From the NCBI GenBank assembly GCA_019119335.1, contig DWXF01000050.1, forward strand, positions 62,001-126,000: a DNA stretch of 64,000 nt, read 5' to 3'. This DNA comes from Candidatus Flavonifractor merdavium (GTDB lineage Bacteria; Bacillota; Clostridia; Oscillospirales; Oscillospiraceae). The notes below the pieces were generated by a model, which saw only the letters and a list, made by a program, of their open reading frames with translations, ran no database searches and was not told the origin of the DNA. The position numbers and the translations under genes were made by a program. Shown piece by piece: positions 26,058 through 34,924 of the stretch. Numbering within the stretch: the first letter of the stretch is position 1; each line of letters begins with the position of its first letter.

Positions 26058-26981
26058 ATGCCTGATATTCCCTTTGTACCCATTATCATCATCGTTCTGG
26101 TCGCCCTGATCATTCTGGTGCTGGCCACCAACCTGAAGATTGTCCAGCAGTCCAAGGCCTACGTCATCGAGCGGATGGGCGCTTTCCACGCCGTCTGGGG
26201 CGTGGGGGTCCACTTCAAGGTGCCCTTTATCGAGCGGGTGGCCAAGGCGGTCTCCCTGAAGGAGCAGGTGGTGGACTTTGCCCCCCAGCCCGTCATCACC
26301 AAGGACAACGTCACCATGCAGATCGACACGGTGCTCTACTTCCAGATCACCGATCCCAAGCTGTACACCTACGGGGTGGAGCACCCCATGAGCGCCATTG
26401 AGAATCTGACCGCCACCACCCTGCGCAACATCATCGGCGACCTGGAGCTGGACCAGTCCCTCACCAGCCGGGACATCATCAACTCCAAGATGCGCTCCAT
26501 CCTGGACGAGGCCACCGACCCCTGGGGCATCAAGGTCAACCGGGTGGAGCTGAAGAACATCATCCCGCCCCGGGAGATCCAGGACGCCATGGAGAAGCAG
26601 ATGAAGGCCGAGCGGGAGCGCCGGGAGGCCATCCTCCAGGCCGAGGGCCAGAAGCAAAGCCAGATTCTGGTGGCCGAGGGCGAGAAGCAGTCCGTGATCC
26701 TCCGGGCTGACGCCGCCAAGCAGGCCGCCATCATGAAGGCCGAGGGCGAGGCCGAGGCCATTCTGAAGGTACAGCAGGCTACCGCCGAGGCGCTGAAGCT
26801 CCTCAATGAGGCCGCCCCCACCGACGCGGTGCTGAAGATCAAGGCTCTGGAGGCCTTCCAGGCCGCCGCCAACGGCCAGGCCACCAAACTGATCATTCCC
26901 TCGGAAATTCAGGGGCTGGCGGGGCTGTGCGCCTCCGCAAAGGCCGCCTTTGAGACCGGGAACGACGGCAAGAAGCTCTGA
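26058..26981 (+). CDS. SPFH / band 7 (stomatin-like) membrane protein
   Basis: 307 aa. One N-terminal membrane helix (residues 5-24), the SPFH domain (VQQSKAYVIERMGAFHAVWG ... VNRVELKNIIPPREIQDAME) and a long Ala/Glu-rich coiled coil (ERERREAILQAEGQKQSQIL onward). QmcA/stomatin type. It is thought to scaffold lipid microdomains and regulate membrane proteases. 36 nt after the nfeD-like gene, in the same operon, with GGAGG before the ATG and a strong terminator after it. Confidence 0.92.
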   Translation: MPDIPFVPIIIIVLVALIILVLATNLKIVQQSKAYVIERMGAFHAVWGVGVHFKVPFIERVAKAVSLKEQVVDFAPQPVITKDNVTMQIDTVLYFQITDPKLYTYGVEHPMSAIENLTATTLRNIIGDLELDQSLTSRDIINSKMRSILDEATDPWGIKVNRVELKNIIPPREIQDAMEKQMKAERERREAILQAEGQKQSQILVAEGEKQSVILRADAAKQAAIMKAEGEAEAILKVQQATAEALKLLNEAAPTDAVLKIKALEAFQAAANGQATKLIIPSEIQGLAGLCASAKAAFETGNDGKKL

Positions 26982-26990
26982 GACAGACGC

Positions 26991-27029
26991 AAAACAGCGC
27001 CCGTACCAAATTGGTACGGGCGCTGTTTT
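26991..27029. terminator. Bidirectional terminator between SPFH and DUF1576 genes
   Basis: Arms AAAACAGCGCCCGTACCAA and TTGGTACGGGCGCTGTTTT around a single A: 19-bp perfect dyad. It overlaps the stop codon of the convergent DUF1576 gene. Confidence 0.92.
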
Positions 27030-28344
27030 ATTTCTTGGATATGGGAGGCGGGACCACCGGGGCGTCGTGCTCGAAGGCATCGAAGTAGTCCTCGTTTTGA
27101 AGCTCCGGCTTGCGGTGCCGGATGGCCTCGGAAATGATGGGATAAATGACAATAGCCAGCAGGCCGCCGGAAAAGCCGTTGTTATAGAGGTTGAAGCCCT
27201 CCACCGGGGTACCCGCCCGGAGAACCACCGAGGAGTGGAGAAATCCGGCCAGCACCCCGAAGGGCCAGCCAAAATACCCCGAAATGGGGGCCAGGGTGGT
27301 ACCGAACAGCAGGGCCAGCTGCACCGCGCTGTCGTTGATGCTCCAGTGCATGAACACGCCCCCCAGCACCACGCCCGCCATAATGGGAATAATATTGCAG
27401 GCGTGCTTACCGAAGGCGGAAAAGCCCATGATGGTGAAGATCCCCCCCAGGGTGGGCCCGTTCAGATCGCCGCCGGTGGCCAGAATAAAGGCCATGCCGA
27501 TGAGCCCGTTGACCCCGATGTTGATGAGGGTGGGGGCGGCGCCGAACATACGCAGATAGTCGCTGGGGGCCCGGCCGGTGGTGAGCAGGAGCCGCCGGTA
27601 GCCCGCCCAGGCCGCCCAGACCGGCCGGCCGCTGAACAGAAAACCAGCTACGATCAGTACAACGCACAGAATACTCAGAAAGAGCCCCAGATGCAGGTTA
27701 TACCCGGTGGCCCAGTGGTGGGCCACGGTGGGGTCGGCCCCCAGGGAGGTCATCACCGGCACCAGAATGGTGGCCAGCAGGCCGCAGGCAAACCCCATAT
27801 TGTACAGGTTCATACCGTTTTGGATCTTGTATGTATAGGCGCTGAGGGGGGGCAGCACAAAGCCGATCACCGCCCCGATGAGAATGGCCCACCAGATATT
27901 GCCCCAACCGTTGTCCAGGGCCACGTAGCTGACCACCGGTGACAGGGCGGTGGCCAGCAGGGACACCGAGGCATACTTGCCGAACTCTTCCCGCCGCAGC
28001 TTGGCATACAGGAAGGTGCCCCCGATGATGGGCCAGATGTTGGCGATGTTCTTTCCGAAGAGGGCAAAGCCCGCCATCAGTCCGATTTCCACCAGGGTAT
28101 AGCCGTTGAGCGGGTCCTTACTCAGCCGGAGAATGCCCAGACTGATGAGGGTCACCAGGGCGGCATTGACAAAGGCCGCGCCGATTCCGGCGATCTTCAC
28201 GTAGTCGGTGATCAGGGCGTCCTCCGTCAGAATGATTTTCCACAGCCCCGGCAGAATCTGCCGGGGATCACCCAGGATGATCCCGATGGCGACGAGGTAG
28301 GCGCAAAAGCAAATGGTCGCGGGATAGATCTTGTGATAGCGCAT
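27028..28344 (-). CDS. DUF1576 multi-spanning membrane protein
   Basis: 438 aa with about 11-12 hydrophobic segments. It shows an internal duplication: GYTLVEIGLMAGFALFGKNI with NIWPIIGG in the first half, and GGIFTIMGFSAFGKHACNII with PIMAGV in the second, as expected for DUF1576. The fold looks transporter-like, but no substrate is known to me. The tail after the last helix is acidic and ends PPPISKK. It lies 32 nt downstream of ribF, so it may be the last gene of the big translation operon. Confidence 0.8.
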   Translation of the reverse strand: MRYHKIYPATICFCAYLVAIGIILGDPRQILPGLWKIILTEDALITDYVKIAGIGAAFVNAALVTLISLGILRLSKDPLNGYTLVEIGLMAGFALFGKNIANIWPIIGGTFLYAKLRREEFGKYASVSLLATALSPVVSYVALDNGWGNIWWAILIGAVIGFVLPPLSAYTYKIQNGMNLYNMGFACGLLATILVPVMTSLGADPTVAHHWATGYNLHLGLFLSILCVVLIVAGFLFSGRPVWAAWAGYRRLLLTTGRAPSDYLRMFGAAPTLINIGVNGLIGMAFILATGGDLNGPTLGGIFTIMGFSAFGKHACNIIPIMAGVVLGGVFMHWSINDSAVQLALLFGTTLAPISGYFGWPFGVLAGFLHSSVVLRAGTPVEGFNLYNNGFSGGLLAIVIYPIISEAIRHRKPELQNEDYFDAFEHDAPVVPPPISKK

Positions 28345-28376
28345 GTCATGTCCCCTTTCGTCCGGCTGCCCTTGTG

Positions 28377-29282
28377 TTACCGGGCGTTGAAATAGGCTCT
28401 GGTCTGTTCCGCGTTGTGCATAACCTCTTCCTTCAGGGCCTCCAGGGAGTCAAACTTCCGTTCCCCCCGCAGCCGCTTGTAAAACTCCATCCGTACCGAC
28501 TGTCCGTACAGGTCCCCGTGGAAGTCCAGGATGAAGCCCTCCACAGTTACCTTGTCTCCGTCGTCCACTGTGGGACGCACGCCGATGTTGGTCACCGCCG
28601 GACGGCTCTCCCCGTTTTCAAACCACACCTTTGTGGCGTATACCCCGTGGGCGGGCACCAGCACCCCCGGCTGGAACCGGAGATTCACGGTGGGAAAGCC
28701 CAGGGTGGAGCCCAGCTTCTTCCCGTGGGCCACCGTGTCGGTGAGGGTATGGGGGTGGCCCAGAAACTCATTGGCCCGCTCCATCTCCCCCTGGGCCACC
28801 AGGGTACGGATATAGGTAGAGGAAATGGTGATGTGATCCCGCTCCACCTTGGGGATGATGTCGCAGCCAATCCCCAGCTCTCCGCACAGCTCCCGCAGAC
28901 GTTCCGGGTTGCCCTCCCCCTTATAGCCGAAGTGGAAGTCGTGGCCCGCCACCAGGTAGACCGCCCCGTTTTCCCCCACCAGATAGTCGGTGACGAATTC
29001 CCGCCAGGGCATGTGCATCATCCGCTCGTCAAAATGGGCCACAATCACGTCCCGGATGCCGTAGTACCGCCGCATCAGCGACCCCCGGTCCAGAGGGGAG
29101 CTGAGCAGAGGCACCGTGGGCGCCTTCAGGATCAGATTCTCCGGATGGGTGTCAAAGGTCACCGCCGCAGGCACCGCGCCCAGCCGGGCGGACATCTCCC
29201 CCACCCGGCGGAGCAGCGCCCCATGGCCCAGATGGACCCCGTCGAAAAATCCCAGGGCAATGACCCGTCTCTCTTGCTGCAT
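28377..29282 (-). CDS. ribF: Bifunctional riboflavin kinase / FAD synthetase
   Basis: 301 aa. The N-terminal FAD synthetase domain has ALGFFDGVHLGHGALL (nucleotidyltransferase HxGH type) and the ISSTYIRTLV motif. The C-terminal riboflavin kinase domain has GKKLGSTLGFPTVNLRF and a late NIGVRPTVD. It converts riboflavin to FMN and then FAD. It follows truB by 4 nt in the rimP-nusA-infB operon, its common place in Firmicutes. Confidence 0.95.
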   Translation of the reverse strand: MQQERRVIALGFFDGVHLGHGALLRRVGEMSARLGAVPAAVTFDTHPENLILKAPTVPLLSSPLDRGSLMRRYYGIRDVIVAHFDERMMHMPWREFVTDYLVGENGAVYLVAGHDFHFGYKGEGNPERLRELCGELGIGCDIIPKVERDHITISSTYIRTLVAQGEMERANEFLGHPHTLTDTVAHGKKLGSTLGFPTVNLRFQPGVLVPAHGVYATKVWFENGESRPAVTNIGVRPTVDDGDKVTVEGFILDFHGDLYGQSVRMEFYKRLRGERKFDSLEALKEEVMHNAEQTRAYFNAR

Positions 29283-29286
29283 CTTC

Positions 29287-30180
29287 CTACACCTCGAAAA
29301 AACTTTTGATGGTGGTCAGTTTGTTTCCCTCCACCCAGCTTAGAGCCAGAAAGGTTTTATCCACCCCGTACACCCGGTATTCTCCATCCCCCGGAGGGAC
29401 GGGCAGAGTGAGCGCCATGCCGTTGCGCACCTTTTTCTCCGCCTGGGCACTCTTGAGGAGCAGCATGGGCCGGCCGGCAAAGCAGCTGTCCACCGGCGTC
29501 AGCAGCGCCGCCGGATCGGCGGCCGCCTGAACTTCCTCCAGGGTCACCGCCCCCTCCAGGGTGTACTCCCCCACCCGGGTACGCCGCAGGGCGGACATGC
29601 AGCCGCCGCAGCCCAGAGCCTCTCCAATGTCGTGGCACAGGGTACGCACATAGGTGCCCTTGGAACACACCACCCGCAGATACCAGGTGTGTTCCTCCTC
29701 CGGGAACCCTTCCGGGGGCTGGCTCAGCAGCTCCAGCCGGTGGATGGTCACCGTCCGGGGGGCCCGCTCCACCTCCTGCCCCGCCCGGGCCAGCTGGTAG
29801 AGCTTCTTCCCCTTCACCTTGATGGCGGAGTACATGGGCGGGATCTGCTGGATCTCCCCCCGGAACCGATCCAGAACCCCCTCCAGGGCGGACCGGGCCA
29901 CGGCCACAGGCCGTTCTTCTACTACTTCCCCGGTGGTATCCTGGGTGTTTGTGATAACGCCCAGTTTTAAAGCGGTCAGATATTCCTTTTCGCCCTCCAC
30001 GGCGAACTCCACCGCCCGGGTGGCCCGGCCCACAAACACCGGCAGCACCCCGGTGGCCATAGGGTCCAGAGTCCCGCCGTGGCCGATCCGCTTCTCCCGC
30101 AAAATTCCCCGGAGCTTGGCGCACACGTCCATACTGGTCCATTCCTGGGGCTTGTCGATGATGAGAACGCCGTTAGCCAT
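29287..30180 (-). CDS. truB: tRNA pseudouridine(55) synthase
   Basis: 297 aa. MANGVLIIDKPQEWTSMDVC start; catalytic Asp in GGTLDPMATGVLPV; later YSAIKVKGKKLYQLAR and SKGTYVRTLCHDIGEAL, all TruB hallmarks; a PUA-like C-terminal part. It isomerises U55 in the T-loop of tRNAs. The ATG at 30180 overlaps the end of nrnA by 8 nt, with GGTGG upstream. Confidence 0.95.
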   Translation of the reverse strand: MANGVLIIDKPQEWTSMDVCAKLRGILREKRIGHGGTLDPMATGVLPVFVGRATRAVEFAVEGEKEYLTALKLGVITNTQDTTGEVVEERPVAVARSALEGVLDRFRGEIQQIPPMYSAIKVKGKKLYQLARAGQEVERAPRTVTIHRLELLSQPPEGFPEEEHTWYLRVVCSKGTYVRTLCHDIGEALGCGGCMSALRRTRVGEYTLEGAVTLEEVQAAADPAALLTPVDSCFAGRPMLLLKSAQAEKKVRNGMALTLPVPPGDGEYRVYGVDKTFLALSWVEGNKLTTIKSFFEV

Positions 30181-31123
30181 CCCGTTCCACCTGCCGGATG
30201 GCGGCAAGGATCTGCTCCTCCGCCTCTTTCAGGCCCACATCCACGGTACAGCCGGCGGCGGCGGCGTGGCCGCCGCCCCCCAGGACGGCGCACACCTTGG
30301 TGGCATTCAGCCCGCCGCTGGTGCGGACAGACAGCTTGCAGCCCCCATCCGCCAGCTCCCGGATGGTGATGGAAGTCTCCACCCCTTCGATCTGGCCCAA
30401 AAAGGCGGCGATGTCCTCCATGTCCTCCTCGGTGGCGCCCGCTTCGTCCAGCAGGGACAGGGACACGGGGGCCACGGCGATTTTGCCGTCCTCATACCGG
30501 TGCATCCGCTCCACGATGAGACGCTCCACCTGGAGCCGGGCCCAGGTCTTGGTGCGGAAGTGCCGCTTGTTCAGGGGGAACACATCCAGCCCGGTATCCA
30601 TCAGGGCGGCGGCCACCCGGTGGGTGTGGGCGGTGGTGTTGCCATACTGGAAACAGCCGGTATCGGTGGACACCGCCACATACAGGGGAAGGGCGGTCTC
30701 GGCGTTCACCTGGCCCAGCTGAGCCAGGATCTCATAGATGATCTCCCCGCAGGCCGCCCGGGAGGCGTCCAGGCAGGTCTCTTTGGCAAAGAACTCCTGG
30801 GAGGGGTGGTGGTCGATAGCCAGGTCAATCCCCCGCTCCAGCCAGGGCTTGCCGGTGTCGGTAAACAGTCCCCGGGCGGCGATATCCACGCTGACCACGG
30901 TCTCCGGCTGAAAGCCCTCAGGGGCCAGCAGCCCCTCCAGATAGGGGGTAAACAGGTGGGTCTCCCCAGTGCCGGGGCAGATATGGGCGGTCTTGCCCAG
31001 CCCTCGCAGGCCCCGGCACAGGCCAGCGGCACAGCCGATGGTGTCCCCGTCAGGGCGCTTGTGGGTCAGAATCAGATAGCGGTCATGGCTGCCCAGCCAG
31101 GCCGCGGCTTCCTTTACGGTCAT
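30173..31123 (-). CDS. nrnA: Bifunctional oligoribonuclease / pAp phosphatase, DHH family
   Basis: 316 aa. DHH motifs: THKRPDGDTIGCA near residue 28, the DHHPS core, and DHHA1 domain with the C-terminal GGGGHAAAAGCTV. NrnA degrades 2-5 nt RNA fragments and dephosphorylates 3'-phosphoadenosine-5'-phosphate; Mn-dependent. ATG at 31123 lies 4 nt past the rbfA stop, its GGAGGAG inside the rbfA tail; translation is coupled. Confidence 0.93.
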   Translation of the reverse strand: MTVKEAAAWLGSHDRYLILTHKRPDGDTIGCAAGLCRGLRGLGKTAHICPGTGETHLFTPYLEGLLAPEGFQPETVVSVDIAARGLFTDTGKPWLERGIDLAIDHHPSQEFFAKETCLDASRAACGEIIYEILAQLGQVNAETALPLYVAVSTDTGCFQYGNTTAHTHRVAAALMDTGLDVFPLNKRHFRTKTWARLQVERLIVERMHRYEDGKIAVAPVSLSLLDEAGATEEDMEDIAAFLGQIEGVETSITIRELADGGCKLSVRTSGGLNATKVCAVLGGGGHAAAAGCTVDVGLKEAEEQILAAIRQVERDG

Positions 31124-31127
31124 GCCC

Positions 31128-31517
31128 TCACTCCTCCTCGTCCAGATCAATGTGGGCGTTGGCGGGGTTGGCGGGCTTCACCACCTCCGGGTCCCGCAGC
31201 ATACTGAGGATGTGGGCCCCCTGGCCGATGGAGTCATCCTCCACAAACTGCAGCTCGGGAGTATAGCGCAGCTTCAGCGCCGCCCCCAGCTCCCGCCGCA
31301 GATAGCCCCCAGCGGACTTCAGGCCCTTGACCACTTCGCTCACGTCGCTCTTGTCCAGCACGCTGACATAGATCTTGCTGTAACGCAGATCCGGGGTGGT
31401 GTCCACCGCCGTGATGGACACCAGGCCGTGGACCCGGGGGTCCTTCACCGTGCGGATCAGGGCGGACAGCTCCCGCTGGATCTCCTCGTTGATGCGTCCA
31501 ATTCGATTACTTGCCAT
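31128..31517 (-). CDS. rbfA: Ribosome-binding factor A
   Basis: 129 aa. RbfA type KH fold: NRIGRINEEIQRELSALIRT at the start and VSITAVDTTPDLRYSKIYVS. It helps mature the 16S rRNA 5' end and the 30S subunit. Acidic C-terminus (HIDLDEEE). It follows infB after an 83-nt gap that holds a hairpin oriented for the opposite strand. Confidence 0.95.
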   Translation of the reverse strand: MASNRIGRINEEIQRELSALIRTVKDPRVHGLVSITAVDTTPDLRYSKIYVSVLDKSDVSEVVKGLKSAGGYLRRELGAALKLRYTPELQFVEDDSIGQGAHILSMLRDPEVVKPANPANAHIDLDEEE

Positions 31518-31539
31518 GGTTTTCTCCTATCATGCAATA

Positions 31540-31584
31540 CAGACCCGTCCCCTCCTCAAATGACTTGGGGACGGAACGGGTCTG
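31540..31584. other. Hairpin between infB and rbfA
   Basis: CAGACCC / GGGTCTG plus an inner GTCCCC / GGGGAC, with a 5-nt bulge. The T-rich tract lies on the plus-strand 3' side, so as a terminator it would act on antisense transcripts heading into infB, not on the operon mRNA. In the sense direction it may instead protect or process the message. Confidence 0.65.
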
Positions 31585-31600
31585 ATTTTATTTTTTACGA

Positions 31601-33976
31601 TTATACTTCAATTTGCTCCATCAGGTAGGCTTCGATCACGTCGCCTTCCTTGATATCCTGGAACTTCTCAAAGGTAATGCCGCACTCGTAGCCCTGGGCG
31701 ACCTCCTTCACGCTGTCCTTGAAGCGCTGGAGAGAGGCGATGGAGCCGTCGTAAATCACGATGTTGTCCCGCAGCAGCCGCATCTGGGCGCCCCGCTGCA
31801 TCTTGCCCTCGGTAACGTAGCAGCCAGCCACCATGCCCACGCCGGTGATGCGGAACACGTTGCGCACCTCGGCCTGGCCCAGGTCCACTTCCTTGAACTT
31901 GGGCGCCAGCATGCCCTTCATGGCTGTCTCGATCTCGTTGATGCAGTCGTAGATCACCCGGTACATCCGCATATCCACCTTGTTGCGGGTGGCGGTCTCC
32001 TTGGCGTTGTTGTCCGGGCGGACGTTGAAGCCCACGATGATGGCGTTGGAGGTGGTGGCCAGCATGACGTCGGACTCGTTGATGGCGCCCACGGCGCAGT
32101 GGATCACCCGCACCCGCACCTCGTCGTTGGAAATCTTCTCCAGAGATGCCTTGACCGCCTCGGCGGAGCCCTGGACGTCGGCCTTGACGATGATGTTCAG
32201 GTCCTTCATCTCGCCCTGCTTGATCTGGCTGAACAGATCCTCCAGGCTCACCTTGCCCACCGGGCTGGAGGAGGCCATCTTCTGCTCGTGCTTGCGCTGC
32301 TCCACCAGTTCACGGGCCATACGCTCGTCGGCCACAGCGTGGAAGTCGTCGCCGGCGCCTGGCACCTCGCCCATGCCGATGATCTCCACGGGGACGGAGG
32401 GACCGGCCTCGGTGACCTTCTCGCCCTTGGCGTTGGTCATGGCCCGGACACGGCCCACGGCGGTACCGGCGATGATCACATCGCCCTGGTGGAGGGTACC
32501 GTTCTGCACCAGCAGAGTAGCCACAGGACCCCGGCCCTTGTCCAGCCGGGCCTCAATGACGGCGCCGTGGGCGGAGCGGTTGGGGTTTGCCTTCAGCTCC
32601 TGCATCTCGGCGGTCAGGTTGACCATCTCCAGCAGGTTGTCGATACCATCGCCGGTCTTGGCGGAGATGGGGCAGATGATGGTCTCGCCGCCCCACTCCT
32701 CGGGCACCAGTTCGTACTTGGTGAGCTGCTCCTTGATGCGCTCGGGGTTGGCCTCCGGCTTATCCATCTTGTTGATGGCCACAATAATGGGAATCTTGGC
32801 GGCCTTGGCGTGGTTGATGGACTCCACGGTCTGGGGCATGATGCCGTCGTCGGCGGCCACCACCAGGATGGCCACGTCGGTGATCATGGCGCCACGGGCA
32901 CGCATGGCGGTAAAGGCCTCATGGCCGGGGGTGTCCAGGAAGGTGATGAGCTTGCCATCCACCTCTACCTGATAGGCGCCGATGTGCTGGGTAATGCCGC
33001 CGGCCTCGCCGGCAGCCACGTGGGCGTCCCGGATATAGTCCAGCAGGGAGGTCTTGCCGTGGTCCACGTGACCCATGACCACCACCACGGGGGCCCGGGG
33101 AAGCAGGTCCTCCTCCTTGTCCTCGGCGGTGTCGATGAGCTTCTCCTCAATGGTGACGATGATCTCCTTCTCCACCTTGCAGCCCAGCTCCTCGGCAATG
33201 ATGGCGGCGGTGTCGAAGTCGATGACGTCGGACAGGGAGGCCATGACCCCGTTCTTCATCAGGGTCTTGACCACCTCGGCGCCGGTCTTTTTCATCCGGC
33301 TGGCCAGCTCGCCCACGCCAATCTCGTCGGGGATCTTCACGGTGAGGGGGGTCTTTTTGGCAATCTCCAGCTGGAGCCGGCGCATCTTCTCCTGCTCCTC
33401 CTGGCGGCGCTTGTTGCCGCCCTGGAAATTGCCCTTGCGCTGGTTGCGGCCCTGGAACTTCTGCTTGCCGCCCTGCATCTGCTTGGTCTTGCCGGCAGCC
33501 AGGTTCTCCAGCCGCTCGTCGTACTTCTCCAGGTTGACGTTGCCGCCCTTGCGGGTATCCACCACTTTTTTCTCGGGGATACGGGCGCCGGGACGGTTGG
33601 GCTGCTGGGCCTGAGCCTGGGCCTGCTGCTTGGGGGCCTCCGCCGGAGCGGCGCCCTTGGCGGCGCCGCCGCCGTTCTGGGCGGGCTTGGCGCTCTGCTG
33701 CTGGGGCTGCTGCTTGGGCTTCTCTTCCTTGGTCTCCGCCTTGGGGGCGGGGGCGGGCTTGGGCTCCCGGTACACATCGGCGTAGATGCTCTCGATGCTC
33801 TCCACCTGGTTGTGCTGGGTGAGATACTCAAAGATCAGGGACAGCTCCCGGTCGCTCAGGGGCTGCATGTGATTCTTCGGGGTCGTCGCGTATTGGGTCA
33901 GGATATCGGTGATCTCCTTGGAGTTCCGATTGAGATCCTTGGCCACCTCATGAACTCGATACTTGTTGTTCAGCAA
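31601..33976 (-). CDS. infB: Translation initiation factor IF-2
   Basis: 791 aa. A basic, Ala/Pro/Gln-rich N-terminal region (about residues 80-200, low complexity) precedes the G domain: [16 protein letters not shown] (P-loop), [12 protein letters not shown]. Domains II-IV follow. IF-2 positions initiator tRNA on the 30S subunit and promotes subunit joining. The start is TTG at 33976 (product begins [15 protein letters not shown]), 8 nt after GGAGGTGG; the IF2_N motif requires this start. Two competing hairpins lie just upstream. Confidence 0.96.
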   Translation of the reverse strand: MLNNKYRVHEVAKDLNRNSKEITDILTQYATTPKNHMQPLSDRELSLIFEYLTQHNQVESIESIYADVYREPKPAPAPKAETKEEKPKQQPQQQSAKPAQNGGGAAKGAAPAEAPKQQAQAQAQQPNRPGARIPEKKVVDTRKGGNVNLEKYDERLENLAAGKTKQMQGGKQKFQGRNQRKGNFQGGNKRRQEEQEKMRRLQLEIAKKTPLTVKIPDEIGVGELASRMKKTGAEVVKTLMKNGVMASLSDVIDFDTAAIIAEELGCKVEKEIIVTIEEKLIDTAEDKEEDLLPRAPVVVVMGHVDHGKTSLLDYIRDAHVAAGEAGGITQHIGAYQVEVDGKLITFLDTPGHEAFTAMRARGAMITDVAILVVAADDGIMPQTVESINHAKAAKIPIIVAINKMDKPEANPERIKEQLTKYELVPEEWGGETIICPISAKTGDGIDNLLEMVNLTAEMQELKANPNRSAHGAVIEARLDKGRGPVATLLVQNGTLHQGDVIIAGTAVGRVRAMTNAKGEKVTEAGPSVPVEIIGMGEVPGAGDDFHAVADERMARELVEQRKHEQKMASSSPVGKVSLEDLFSQIKQGEMKDLNIIVKADVQGSAEAVKASLEKISNDEVRVRVIHCAVGAINESDVMLATTSNAIIVGFNVRPDNNAKETATRNKVDMRMYRVIYDCINEIETAMKGMLAPKFKEVDLGQAEVRNVFRITGVGMVAGCYVTEGKMQRGAQMRLLRDNIVIYDGSIASLQRFKDSVKEVAQGYECGITFEKFQDIKEGDVIEAYLMEQIEV

Positions 33977-34007
33977 TATAAGCCACCTCCAACTGGGCCG
34001 GCTTGCG

Positions 34008-34069
34008 CCAATAGGAAAACGCGGCGAAGCCGCTGCGCTTTCTTATTGGAACAAGCGGGCATGTTCCAA
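34008..34069 (-). promoter_or_regulatory. Overlapping, mutually exclusive hairpins in the infB 5' region
   Basis: Hairpin 1 (34046-34069): TTGGAACA / TGTTCCAA, 8 bp, 8-nt loop. Hairpin 2 (34008-34049): CCAATA / TATTGG, then GCGGC / GCCGC around a TTC loop. The two share 34046-34049, so they cannot form fully at the same time. They lie 32 nt upstream of the infB start codon. No U-tract is present, so control of translation or RNA processing is more likely than termination. Confidence 0.6.
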
Positions 34070-34089
34070 TGCGTGCGCGCCATGTCTGT

Positions 34090-34614
34090 TCATGGCTTCT
34101 TCTTGATGGTCAGCTTGCCCCGGGGGGCAAAGGGTTTCTTCTCCGTCGGAGCCTTGGGCGCCGGCTTCTCCTCCTTGGGGGGAGGCGCCCAGGGCTTGCG
34201 CTGCTTGCGCTGTAAGTTCTTCTCGTGGGCCCGGCGCTCCTTCTGACGCTGGAGGGCCTTGCCCGCCTGGAGCTTCAGCTCCTCCGCCGGGCCGCCGCAG
34301 CGCTCCGGGTCGGCCTGGGCCAGCTTCTCTGCGATGGCGGCGGCCAGGCCGATGTCGGTGAGGGCCAGCATGGTGCAGGCGCTCCGCCCCACCGCGCCTC
34401 CCAGTTCTCCCTTGGTATAGGGGGTGGGCAGGACCTGGATCTTCCCCGCTTCGGCGAAGTGGGCCGCACGGCGGATGCTGTTGTCCGCTCCGTCGGCGGC
34501 GGTGAGGATCACCTTGGCCTGATGGGCCCGGGCGGCGGCTCCCACCGGCTCCTCCCCCACCTCCACGCGGCCCGCCTTCCGGGCCACGCCCAGCAGGCGC
34601 AGGACGCTATCCAT
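34090..34614 (-). CDS. ylxQ: L7Ae-like ribosomal protein (YlxQ) with long basic tail
   Basis: 174 aa. Residues 1-100 are an L7Ae/L30e-type RNA-binding domain (LRLLGVARKAGRVEVGEEPV, KVILTAADGADNS). The usual YlxQ is about 100 aa; here about 70 extra residues follow, rich in Lys, Arg, Pro and Gln (KQRKPWAPPPKEEKPAPKAP), likely disordered and RNA-binding. ATG at 34614 overlaps the ylxR stop (ATGGATAG). Member of the nusA-infB operon; function probably linked to RNA or ribosome assembly. Confidence 0.88.
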   Translation of the reverse strand: MDSVLRLLGVARKAGRVEVGEEPVGAAARAHQAKVILTAADGADNSIRRAAHFAEAGKIQVLPTPYTKGELGGAVGRSACTMLALTDIGLAAAIAEKLAQADPERCGGPAEELKLQAGKALQRQKERRAHEKNLQRKQRKPWAPPPKEEKPAPKAPTEKKPFAPRGKLTIKKKP

Positions 34615-34882
34615 CCCCGTCACCCGCCTTCATCTGCTCCTCCAGAGCCTCATACACCTCGTCGGGCAGGGGGGTGGAAAAGGCCCGCTCCAGCGCCCGG
34701 GACTTCCGGGCCTTTTTCAGGCACTCCGCCTGGGGGCACACGTAGGCCCCCCGGCCGGGCTTCTTCCCCCGGAAATCCAGGGAGACCTCTCCCTCCGGGC
34801 TCTTCACCACCCGAATGAGCTCCGGCTTGGGCTTCATCTCCCGGCAGCCCACACACTGGCGCAGGGGTATCTTCTTGGGCAT
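34607..34882 (-). CDS. ylxR: YlxR-family RNA-binding protein (DUF448)
   Basis: 91 aa. YlxR core: PLRQCVGCREMKPKPELIRV, then GRGAYVCPQAECLKKARK. CxxC and a later cysteine pair line the predicted nucleic-acid site. It is found between nusA and infB in most Firmicutes; proposed roles include RNA binding and regulation of RNase P, still uncertain. GGAGATGCCC precedes the ATG. Confidence 0.93.
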   Translation of the reverse strand: MPKKIPLRQCVGCREMKPKPELIRVVKSPEGEVSLDFRGKKPGRGAYVCPQAECLKKARKSRALERAFSTPLPDEVYEALEEQMKAGDGDG

Positions 34883-34924
34883 CTCCTCTGCCCCCTTTCC
34901 CTTGTGATCTTCCGGCCGCCGGGC

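Noticed and set aside
30173..31150. Upstream starts for nrnA (31150) and truB (30207)
   Set aside because: They lie inside the upstream genes with no ribosome-binding site; the starts at 31123 and 30180 have proper signals and match family N-termini.
31613..34246. An 877-codon open frame on the plus strand
   Set aside because: Antisense to infB and ylxQ; His/Gly/Leu-rich composition typical of the reverse strand of GC-rich genes, and no ribosome-binding site.
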